A DNA stretch of 5,035 bases from positions 1 through 5,035 of the forward strand of contig JBGTBQ010000213.1 in assembly GCA_041749275.1 (NCBI GenBank). The letters run 5' to 3'. This document shows positions 1-5,035 of this stretch, one piece after another. A program made the position numbers and the translations under genes. How positions within the stretch are numbered: the first letter of the stretch is position 1; every line of letters starts with the position of its first letter. This DNA is from JBGTBQ01 sp041749275. Lineage in GTDB: Bacteria; Acidobacteriota; Blastocatellia; Pyrinomonadales; Pyrinomonadaceae. The notes under the pieces were generated by a model. It was not told the DNA's origin, did no database searches, and worked only from the letters and a program-made list of their open reading frames with translations.

Positions 1-300
1 GAGGCGCGTCACGCCCTCTTCGGGACGGAACGCGGCGCCGCGCGGCGCGTCCGGGAAAAGCGCCCCGCCGGGCCGCGCCTGTGCGCTCTCGACATAGCTC
101 ATCGTCGTCGCGTCGCCTACGTCCGTGTAGCTGGGGCTTGAGGCCATGTACTGCGGGATGCGGGCGCCGGCGATCATGGCCGCCGCCAGTTCGGCCCGCG
201 TCAGCGTCCGCGACGGGTGGAAGTTGCCGCCCGCGTCCGGCCACATCGAGAACGAGCGGACAGCCTCACGCAGGCAGTTCACGGTGTAGGCGTCCATACC
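1..300 (-). other. SLH (S-layer homology) repeats, one complete and one cut by the edge
   Basis: Repeat 1 (about residues 834-877) ends with the typical NFHPSRTLTRAELAAAMI, matching the SLH pattern of an F-x-P turn, then TRAE, then a small-residue helix. Repeat 2 begins near residue 891 with SYTDV and reaches AFRPEEGVTR at the window edge, matching the SLH start (F/Y-x-DV) and the FxP...TR end. SLH repeats usually come in threes and bind cell-wall polymers or peptidoglycan, so a third copy probably lies beyond the left edge. The call is by motif. Confidence 0.82.
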
Positions 301-2802
301 CGCGAGGTCGCCGAACGAAGCATAGCGCACGCGGACGATCTGGAAGACGCCCGCGAATTCCTGCGCCGTCGCGCCGAGACCCGCCGTGTAGTGGACACGA
401 ATTTTCCAGTTGCCAGCCTCTGGCATCCGCACGCTCGTGCTCTCGCGCCTGCCGGTCAGACCGGGCAGGTTCAGCGTGTTCGACTCGGCGCGCTTGCGGC
501 CCCACTGGTCGAAGACCTGTAGACCCAGATCGTTCGTCGTTTGGAGCGGCCCCCATGCAATCTCCGCCGAGGCGAGCACCGCGTCTTCAGGAACGCGCAA
601 CGTGGCCTCGTAGATGCCGCCGGGCATGAGCGTGCCGTTGATGACCTGCGCCGGTTCCCGGACGAACTCAACTTGATCGCGGTCGAGCACCGAGCGGAAG
701 AGTCCGCCGCGCCGCTCCGGGAACGCAGCCTCGCGCACCGCCGCGTGGGTGTTGAGCATCCCGGCCCCCACCTCATGCGCGAAGTAGGGCGGAAGCGGCG
801 TGGCCGTGCGCTGAAGGATGTCGCGCACCTCAGCCGGCGTGAGCCGCGGGTTCGCCTGAAGCATGAGCGCGATGGTGCCGGCCACCTGCGGCGCGCTGAA
901 ACTCGTCCCCGAAGCGGTCGTGTAGTACGGCAACTCGTTTGGCAAAAGCTCGCTCGTGTCGTTGCCGGCGGCGAGGCCGCTCGTCCCCGTCACGTTCGCG
1001 CCCGAAGCGCGAAGGCTGACCACTCTGACGCCGGGCGCGACCAGCGTCGGGCGGAAGTTGCGGCTGCCGAAGTCGCCGCGCGAGGAGAAGTCCGCGAGGC
1101 GTCCACGCCCGTCCGTCGCGCCCACCGAGATGACCCACGGCGCGGCGGCGTAAGGGTTCAGAGTGTGCATACCGGGGCCGCTGTTGCCGGCGGAGAAGAC
1201 GACATTCACGCCGCGCTCGACGAGCATCCGGGTGGCGACGTTGACGGGGTCGTGCTCCATGTAGAGCGTGTTCGCCGAGAAGCTGCAATTGACCACGCGC
1301 ACGTCGAGGTCTGTCCGCGAGAGCAGATAGTCGAAGCCCGCCAGCACGTGGAAGAGCGATGCATCGCCCGCGCTCAGACCCACGAGGCGCGCGCCCGGCG
1401 CGTAGCCCGCGTACTTGCCGGAGGAATTAACGCCGGTGCCCGCGATAATGCCGGAGACGAACGTGCCATGGCCGTGTGCAAGGTCTGTGTTCTGTAGCGT
1501 CTCGATGTTCGCGGGGTAAGTGAAGGCGAGCGGGTTGCCGCCCTGCAAGTCGGCGAGCTTGACGTTCTTGATGACGCGGCCTGAGAGATCCGCGTGCGAC
1601 GAGTTGATGCCGGTGTCAATGACGGCGACGCCGACCCCGCTGCCGCTCAACGGCATTCCGCCGTTTCGACGCGTCAGCTCGACATCGGGCCGCACGCGCG
1701 TCAGACCCGACAGGTTGCGGCTGTTGTCCGCGTTCCATTGAAGCGTGCGGTTGCCGTGGATGGCGCGCACCGCCGGCAGCTTCGAGACGGCGATGATCTG
1801 GTCGGCGGTGCCTGTGACGATGACCAGCGGCAACACTTGGAAGCGTGTGCCGCCATGGATGCCGGCGGCGCGCAGGTCATTGAGGTCGGCCTCCGTCACC
1901 GCGCGATGATAGACGATGGCGGCGTTGACGTTGCTATCGTCCGTCCGGCTCTGCATCTTGAGCTTGTCGAGGTGGAGGGCGAGTTCCGGGTCGAAACCGA
2001 CCAGTCCCGACGACGCGACGTTCCATGACTGCTCAGAGGCGACCGCCGACAGCATCGCCAAGCCGTCCGCGCCCGTCATCGTCAGCCCTTGTACGCCGTA
2101 CATCATCACGCCGTCCGCGCCCGTCATCGTGAGGCCGTCCGCGCCCGTCATCGTCAGGCCGTTCGTCGGCGCGTGGAAGATCGTCCCGTTCGGCAAGACC
2201 GCGACGACCTGACTCGCGCTGTTAAGAACCACGCTGTCGGCGCCCGTCATGGTGAGACCGTCCGCGCCCGTCATCGTCAGACCGTCCGCGCCCGTCATCG
2301 TCAGACCGTTCACGCCCGTCATCGTCACGGTATCCGCGCCCGTCATGGTCAGGCCATTCGGCTGCCTGATCGTGACCGAGTTGGCCTCGTAAACCGTCCC
2401 GTCCGCGCCCGTCATCGTGAGGCCGTCGGCGCCCGTCATCGTGAGGCCGTCCGCGCCCGTCATCGTCAGGCCGCTGACGTGTGTCGCCGTGTAACCGTTG
2501 GAACCGGTGTAGGTCACGCCGTCCGCGCCCGTCATCGTCAGGCCGTCCGCGCCCGTCATCGTCAGGCCATCCGAACCCGTAGTGAAAATTCCGTTGACGG
2601 TGAGGCCGAGGAGTCCGTCGGCGCCCGTCATCGTGAGACCCGAAGTGTTGTCGTAGTAGATGCCGTCCGCGCCCGTCATCGTGAGACCCTGCGTGCCTCG
2701 ATGGATGATGATTCCGGCGCTCACGTGCAGTTGACAGAGCAGTAGGACGAGCGCCAGAGAGGCGCGGCGTTTGGCCTTTGTCGGGATGTGAGCCATTTTC
2801 AT
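1..2802 (-). CDS. Secreted subtilisin-like (S8) serine peptidase with N-terminal octapeptide repeats and C-terminal SLH repeats (3' end cut by window)
   Basis: Exported serine endopeptidase of family S8, frame uninterrupted for 934 codons and open at the left edge, so the C-terminus is missing. Seen in order: signal peptide (1-29); 26 octapeptide units (39-246); an inhibitor-I9-like prodomain (about 269-355); the catalytic domain (about 385-690); a beta-rich region (about 700-820); SLH repeats (from about 834). The catalytic set is complete: Asp396 in AVIDTG, His445 in HGHGTF, oxyanion Asn540 in SAGNSG and nucleophile Ser634 in GTSFSAP, so an active enzyme is expected. The start is ATG at 2802; a second ATG lies two codons on (2796), and an in-frame TAA at 2827-2829 rules out an earlier start. 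No clear Shine-Dalgarno sequence precedes it. By family knowledge the prodomain folds the enzyme and is cut off during maturation; SLH repeats would tether it to the envelope. Substrate unknown. It lies 243 bp downstream of a regulator gene in the same orientation. Confidence 0.96.
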   Translation of the reverse strand, partial: MKMAHIPTKAKRRASLALVLLLCQLHVSAGIIIHRGTQGLTMTGADGIYYDNTSGLTMTGADGLLGLTVNGIFTTGSDGLTMTGADGLTMTGADGVTYTGSNGYTATHVSGLTMTGADGLTMTGADGLTMTGADGTVYEANSVTIRQPNGLTMTGADTVTMTGVNGLTMTGADGLTMTGADGLTMTGADSVVLNSASQVVAVLPNGTIFHAPTNGLTMTGADGLTMTGADGVMMYGVQGLTMTGADGLAMLSAVASEQSWNVASSGLVGFDPELALHLDKLKMQSRTDDSNVNAAIVYHRAVTEADLNDLRAAGIHGGTRFQVLPLVIVTGTADQIIAVSKLPAVRAIHGNRTLQWNADNSRNLSGLTRVRPDVELTRRNGGMPLSGSGVGVAVIDTGINSSHADLSGRVIKNVKLADLQGGNPLAFTYPANIETLQNTDLAHGHGTFVSGIIAGTGVNSSGKYAGYAPGARLVGLSAGDASLFHVLAGFDYLLSRTDLDVRVVNCSFSANTLYMEHDPVNVATRMLVERGVNVVFSAGNSGPGMHTLNPYAAAPWVISVGATDGRGRLADFSSRGDFGSRNFRPTLVAPGVRVVSLRASGANVTGTSGLAAGNDTSELLPNELPYYTTASGTSFSAPQVAGTIALMLQANPRLTPAEVRDILQRTATPLPPYFAHEVGAGMLNTHAAVREAAFPERRGGLFRSVLDRDQVEFVREPAQVINGTLMPGGIYEATLRVPEDAVLASAEIAWGPLQTTNDLGLQVFDQWGRKRAESNTLNLPGLTGRRESTSVRMPEAGNWKIRVHYTAGLGATAQEFAGVFQIVRVRYASFGDLAGMDAYTVNCLREAVRSFSMWPDAGGNFHPSRTLTRAELAAAMIAGARIPQYMASSPSYTDVGDATTMSYVESAQARPGGALFPDAPRGAAFRPEEGVTRL
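340..703 (-). other. Beta-rich region after the catalytic domain (PPC/P-domain-like position)
   Basis: Residues about 700-820 contain short alternating hydrophobic strands, Gly/Pro turns and segments such as GGIYEATLRVPED, LGLQVFDQWG and GNWKIRVHYTAG. This matches the style of C-terminal beta-sandwich domains in secreted peptidases, where a late GxWxIxV strand is common. I cannot assign it to a particular family from sequence alone; pre-peptidase C-terminal (PPC) or proprotein-convertase P-domain-like are the likely options. Confidence 0.5.
733..1648 (-). other. S8 catalytic domain with complete Asp/His/Asn/Ser set
   Basis: The domain runs from about the GVGVAVIDTG strand to the GAGMLNTHAAV helix, typical S8 boundaries. 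The key codons on the minus strand are Asp396 at 1615-1617, His445 at 1468-1470, oxyanion-hole Asn540 at 1183-1185 and Ser634 at 901-903. The order D-H-N-S and the spacing fit subtilases. The VVNCSFS strand and the APWVISVGATD strand are also characteristic. No key residue is missing and no frameshift was found when the whole region was translated. Confidence 0.95.
1736..1996 (-). other. Inhibitor I9-like prodomain of the S8 peptidase
   Basis: Residues about 269-355 lie just before the catalytic domain, where subtilases carry the intramolecular chaperone/inhibitor propeptide. The segment alternates strand-like stretches (NAAIVYHRAV, FQVLPLVIVTGT) with helix-like ones (EADLNDLRAAGI, ADQIIAVSKLPAVRAI), the beta-alpha-beta pattern of I9 prodomains. 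The LPAVRAI stretch resembles the usual final helix and strand before processing. It is called by position and pattern; the boundaries are approximate. Confidence 0.7.
2065..2688 (-). repeat. In-frame 24-bp (octapeptide) tandem repeat array, 26 units, consensus GLTMTGAD
   Basis: Residues 39-246 of the S8 peptidase parse into 26 consecutive units totalling exactly 208 residues. Fourteen units (1, 3, 6, 7, 10-12, 15, 17-19, 23, 24, 26) are exactly GLTMTGAD. The other twelve are diverged but keep the register, for example TVTMTGVN, GVTYTGSN, GYTATHVS, GIFTTGSD, GVMMYGVQ and SVVLNSAS. One seven-residue unit (14) is compensated by one nine-residue unit (22). In the 14 exact units the coding-strand core ATGACGGGC (Met-Thr-Gly) never varies; most differences are third-position changes in the flanking Leu, Thr, Gly, Ala and Asp codons. 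A regular Gly/Thr/Asp-rich octad is what one expects of a beta-solenoid or beta-roll, but the fold is inference. I do not recognise it as a named repeat family, and it is not an RTX nonapeptide (no GGxGxD spacing). Confidence 0.95.
2716..2802 (-). other. Sec-type signal peptide of the S8 peptidase
   Basis: Residues 1-29 have a basic n-region (KAKRR at 9-13), a hydrophobic core (ASLALVLLL, 14-22) and a plausible signal peptidase I site after VSA (27-29). A Cys at 23 follows LLL, but -1 is Leu rather than Gly/Ala/Ser, so a lipoprotein lipobox is unlikely. The octapeptide array begins ten residues after the predicted cut. Confidence 0.85.
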
Positions 2803-2829
2803 TCGCTTTACGGACGAGGCAACGCGTTA

Positions 2830-2861
2830 TTCAGGAAACTGTTCAGGCTCCGAACGTCAGG
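2830..2861. promoter_or_regulatory. Cluster of TCAGG direct repeats upstream of the peptidase start
   Basis: TTCAGG occurs at 2830-2835 and 2842-2847, and TCAGG again at 2857-2861, giving steps of 12 and 14 or 15 bp in one orientation. An imperfect 15-bp palindrome with GTTC and GAAC arms overlaps the second and third copies. SARP-type winged-helix/BTAD proteins classically bind direct repeats about one helical turn apart, so this could be a regulator site, but it may be chance. Confidence 0.25.
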
Positions 2862-2934
2862 CAGGGCAACCCGCGTCGGGAGCAGGCCACAAGCGAGGAT
2901 CAGGGGCGCCAAAGAATTTAAGTTGCTCACTTTA

Positions 2935-2960
2935 TAACAATGCGCCATAGATATTTGTTA
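2935..2960. promoter_or_regulatory. Candidate operator: inverted repeat TAACAA-N14-TTGTTA
   Basis: A perfect 6-bp inverted repeat (TAACAA at 2935-2940, TTGTTA at 2955-2960) has half-site centres 20 bp apart, about two helical turns. This spacing would suit a dimeric DNA-binding protein. It lies in the AT-rich presumed promoter region and abuts the TATAAA hexamer. AT-rich DNA yields such matches by chance, so confidence is low. Confidence 0.3.
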
Positions 2961-3045
2961 CGGTTGTATTTCATTTCTCTTATAGCTCCATCACTACAAT
3001 TTATATGTCGCCCGCCGCCGTGTTATCTGTAAGCTATATCACCGC

Positions 3046-5035
3046 TTAACCGAGCCACTGCCGGTACGCCTTCTGCGTCTCCGCCGCCGGCTCGACTCCG
3101 AGTTCCTTCCGCAAAAGCTTTCTGAGCGCATCGTACTGCTCGCGCACCGCGACGCGGTTTCCCTGCGCGGCGTGGGCGCGCATAATCACGCAATGCACAT
3201 CCTCGCGGAACGGGTCTTCGCGCAGGATGCGCTGGGCGAGGCGGAGCGAGTGCTCCCAGTCTTCGGACTTCTGCGCCGCTCCCGCGAGAATTTCCAGCAG
3301 GCGCAAGTATTGTTCTTGATAATAGGAGCGCTGCTCCTCGGCCCAATCGTCGTAGCTCCCCTGCATGAAGCCGCCGCGATAGAGCACGACCGCCTCTTCA
3401 TATGCCTTCACGAAACTCTCCTGCTCGCGCGCGCGCCGCGCGGCGTCGCCTTCGGCGACGAGACGATCAAACTCCTCCGCGTCAATCCGGTAGGAGAACT
3501 CCGGGTTCAACTGATAATCGCCGTCGCGGTAGAGCAGAAAGTTCTGCTTCAAGGGCTGGTTGCTGTTCAGTCCCTTGCGGATGTGCGAAATCGTCGGGTG
3601 AAAATTCTTCTCGACGGCGGCGAAGTCCGCCTCGCCCCAGAAAGTGTCAATGATCGTGTCCTTCGAAGCGCGGCGGTGCGGGCGCGAGGCGATGAAGCAC
3701 AGAATATCGCGCGCGCGTTTCGTCACCCATGCGTCCGGGGCGAAGGCGCGAGCCGGGTCGCGGAAGATTTCGACCGGGCCGAGCATGTTGATCGTCAGGT
3801 CGGCCAACGGCGTCTGCGTGACGACGATGGGGACGGCCTGACGCGCCTCGACGACGCTGGATTGTGTGGCAGATATAGTCGGTAGTCGCTCGCGCAGGTC
3901 CGCGGGCAGAAGTTCCGCCGCTTCGGCGGTGGCGAACAGTTCGGGATGCTCTTCCACCGCGCGCGCGAGCCAGTATTCATAATCGTAACGGGCCGCCAAG
4001 TCAAGCGCGCGGCGCAGGTGTTCGAGTTGCTGAACGTCGTCACCCTCCCGGTGCTCGCACACGGCGAGGAGCATCGCCGCTTGCGCCTCGTTGTAGTAGA
4101 GACCGTGCGCGCGGAAGTATTGGAGCGCCGGGTAGAGGTCGGCGCGCGCATCCTGTTGCCTCCCCTGCGACAGCAAGACGCGCCCGCGCGCGAGCTTCGT
4201 GCGCTCTAACCCCATCTTATCGCGCGCGTCTTCGCGCGCCGCGACCAGACGGTCGAGCAGCGCCCGCGCTTCCGCCAAGTCGCCGAGTTGCAGCGCGAGC
4301 AATCCTTTTTCTTCGAGCAGTTCGGTACGCGTGAGGTCGAGGCCCACCTCGTCGTAAGCGCGTGCGGCGCGCTCGTAGAACTCGACGGAGCGCGCCACCT
4401 CTCGCCGTTCGCGGTAGAGGTTGCCGTAGAACTCGAAAATCTCGCCGCGCAGACCCGCCAGATTGAAGAGCTGGCAGACTTCGAGCGCGCCGTCGAGGTG
4501 CTGCTCGCAGGCGGCGAAGTTGCCGAGGTGCCAGTAGCAGCGCGCCATGTTGAGATGTGCGATGGCCTCCTGCGGCACCGGGGGCGCATCCCGTCCGCCG
4601 TCCCGCAACATCCGCCGGAGCCACCTTAGCGCTTCGCCGAAATCGCCGCGCATCCCGGCGGGCGTGCCGAGGTTGTGCGCGATCAGACGGGCGTAATACC
4701 TGTCGCCGCGCTCCTCCGCCGACTGGAGCGCGCCGCGAAATTCCCGCTCGGCTTCCGTCCACTGGCCGAGCGCGACATGGCACAGCCCGCGCGTGTTCCC
4801 GCACTTCGTTCGCACGACCGAACGCTCGTCGGTCAAATCGGTCGCGCGGTCGAGATACGCGAAGGCGGTCTCGAAGTCGCCGCGCCGCCGCGCCAGCGTG
4901 GCAAGCGAGTGGAGGACTTCGGCCTCGCCCTCACGGTCGCCCTGCTCGCCGAGGAGCGTCGCCGCGCGGTTGAAGAGCGCCTGTGCCGCGTCGTATTCGT
5001 CTCGCAGGCGCGCGACCTCGGCCCGGTGCGCCAGC
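3046..5035 (-). CDS. TPR-containing transcriptional regulator with C-terminal winged helix and BTAD domain (SARP-like; 5' end cut by window)
   Basis: C-terminal 662 codons of a large cytoplasmic regulator, ending in TAA at 3046-3048. The frame is open to the right edge, and the extra upstream residues still read as TPR helices (for example AEVLHSLATLARRRGDFETA), so the gene starts outside the window; the TTG at 4836 is internal. In window numbering, residues 1 to about 350 are TPR-like repeats of roughly 40 residues, seen as recurrent LGxxxxAxxxLxxAL patterns. A linker follows, then a Trans_reg_C winged helix (about 412-508; GPVEIF, RARDILCFIAS, ISHIRKGL), then a BTAD domain (about 516-662; DAEEFDRLV, EEAVVLYRGGFM, DPFREDVHCVIMRAHAAQGN, LRKELGVEPAAET). 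BTAD with an OmpR-type helix defines SARP-type activators. Here these domains are C-terminal, whereas AfsR-type proteins carry them at the N-terminus. An ATPase domain may lie upstream, as in MalT-like proteins, but is not visible. The gene sits directly upstream of the S8 peptidase in the same orientation; its target is inferred, not shown. Confidence 0.92.
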   Translation of the reverse strand, partial: LAHRAEVARLRDEYDAAQALFNRAATLLGEQGDREGEAEVLHSLATLARRRGDFETAFAYLDRATDLTDERSVVRTKCGNTRGLCHVALGQWTEAEREFRGALQSAEERGDRYYARLIAHNLGTPAGMRGDFGEALRWLRRMLRDGGRDAPPVPQEAIAHLNMARCYWHLGNFAACEQHLDGALEVCQLFNLAGLRGEIFEFYGNLYRERREVARSVEFYERAARAYDEVGLDLTRTELLEEKGLLALQLGDLAEARALLDRLVAAREDARDKMGLERTKLARGRVLLSQGRQQDARADLYPALQYFRAHGLYYNEAQAAMLLAVCEHREGDDVQQLEHLRRALDLAARYDYEYWLARAVEEHPELFATAEAAELLPADLRERLPTISATQSSVVEARQAVPIVVTQTPLADLTINMLGPVEIFRDPARAFAPDAWVTKRARDILCFIASRPHRRASKDTIIDTFWGEADFAAVEKNFHPTISHIRKGLNSNQPLKQNFLLYRDGDYQLNPEFSYRIDAEEFDRLVAEGDAARRAREQESFVKAYEEAVVLYRGGFMQGSYDDWAEEQRSYYQEQYLRLLEILAGAAQKSEDWEHSLRLAQRILREDPFREDVHCVIMRAHAAQGNRVAVREQYDALRKLLRKELGVEPAAETQKAYRQWLG
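3049..3492 (-). other. BTAD (bacterial transcriptional activator) domain
   Basis: The domain starts at YRIDAEEFDRL and ends with the protein, giving about 148 residues, the usual size. Diagnostic parts are the AVVLYRGGFM turn, the YYQEQYLRLLEILAGAAQ helix, the DPFREDVHCVIMRAHAAQGN repeat and the RKELGVEPAAETQKAYRQ end. It is an all-helical TPR-like fold that, in known SARPs, supports DNA binding and activation. Confidence 0.92.
3508..3798 (-). other. OmpR/SARP-type winged-helix DNA-binding domain
   Basis: The domain begins with the strand LTINMLGPVEIFRD. It continues through the helix RARDILCFIASRPHRRASKD and the segment DTIIDTFW, and reaches the recognition-helix region NFHPTISHIRKGL. The closing wing is FLLYRDGDYQLNP. 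This is the standard Trans_reg_C layout. The recognition helix reads NFHPTISHIRKGL where many SARPs have a NNLRVALSRLR-like sequence, hinting at a divergent subgroup. Confidence 0.88.

Larger units (their letters stand above)
2803..3045 (-). promoter_or_regulatory. Intergenic region, probable promoter region of the S8 peptidase gene
   Basis: The 243 bp between the regulator stop and the peptidase start contain no credible gene. The part from about 2915 to 3045 is far richer in A/T than either gene and holds several TATAAT-like hexamers on the minus strand (TATAAA near 2930-2935, TATAAG near 2980-2985). None is paired with a convincing -35 box at 17 bp. The segment from 2803 to about 2910 is GC-rich and would be the untranslated leader. 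A separate promoter for the peptidase gene is likely, though its exact position is uncertain. Confidence 0.5.

Noticed and set aside
541..1497. 318-codon plus-strand open frame opposite the catalytic domain
   Set aside because: Its composition is Arg/Ala/Glu-rich without recognisable motifs, and it lies exactly opposite a peptidase domain with all catalytic residues intact. It is a high-GC shadow.
2065..2688. CRISPR array
   Set aside because: The repeats are 24 bp, largely contiguous, multiples of three, and inside a coding frame; there are no uniform unique spacers and no cas genes.
2065..2688. RTX-type calcium-binding nonapeptide repeats
   Set aside because: The period is eight, not nine, and the GGxGxDxUx signature is absent, although Gly and Asp recur.
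2089..2745. Long plus-strand open frame rich in Arg, His and Ala octads over the repeat array
   Set aside because: It is the antisense reading of the GLTMTGAD array. A 24-bp unit keeps every frame periodic and stop-free, and the product (VRARHRE-type repeats) has no folding pattern, while the minus strand gives a coherent secreted protein.
2713..2802. Lipoprotein signal peptide because of Cys23
   Set aside because: The residue before Cys is Leu and no Gly/Ala/Ser occupies -1, so it does not fit a lipobox; VSA at 27-29 is a better signal peptidase I site.
3030..3048. Terminator hairpin at the regulator stop codon (TAAGC and GCTTA arms)
   Set aside because: The stem is only 5 bp and AT-rich, overlaps the stop codon, has a 9-nt loop and is not followed by a T tract on the minus strand.
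3172..3885. 237-codon plus-strand open frame opposite the winged helix and BTAD domains
   Set aside because: It is antisense to well-recognised domains, and its own sequence shows no motif; a shadow frame.

Overview
The window is GC-rich and holds two long genes, both read on the minus strand and both cut by a window edge. About 243 bp of noticeably AT-richer DNA separates them. Combining a C-terminal winged-helix/BTAD regulator carrying TPRs with a secreted subtilase ending in SLH repeats suggests a high-GC environmental bacterium. Acidobacteriota (Blastocatellia-like) is my best guess, but it rests on gene style only; no rRNA or marker gene is present.

Right part (3046 to the right edge): the C-terminal 662 codons of a large regulator. 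It has a long array of TPR-like helical repeats, then an OmpR/SARP-type winged helix, then a bacterial transcriptional activator domain (BTAD) that ends the protein. The frame is open through the right edge, so the N-terminus lies outside the window. The TTG at 4836 is an internal codon, not a start.

Middle (2803-3045): a gap whose upper half is AT-rich and probably carries the promoter of the downstream gene. It contains a perfect 6-bp inverted repeat with a 14-bp spacer and a cluster of TCAGG direct repeats. No strong terminator was seen.

Left part (left edge to 2802): 934 codons of a secreted S8 (subtilisin-like) serine peptidase. In order it shows a signal peptide; 26 consecutive octapeptide units (14 of them exactly GLTMTGAD); an I9-like prodomain; a catalytic domain with the Asp/His/Asn/Ser set intact; a beta-sandwich-like region; and one complete plus one incomplete SLH repeat running off the left edge. 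The octapeptide block sits between signal peptide and prodomain and is the most unusual feature here. At DNA level it is a 24-bp repeat array with a strictly invariant 9-bp core.

Working model (inference): the TPR/BTAD regulator is encoded just upstream of, and in the same direction as, an exported, envelope-anchored protease, and may control it. Most other open frames, including a 318-codon plus-strand frame and an Arg/His-rich plus-strand frame over the repeats, are shadows of the high-GC genes.
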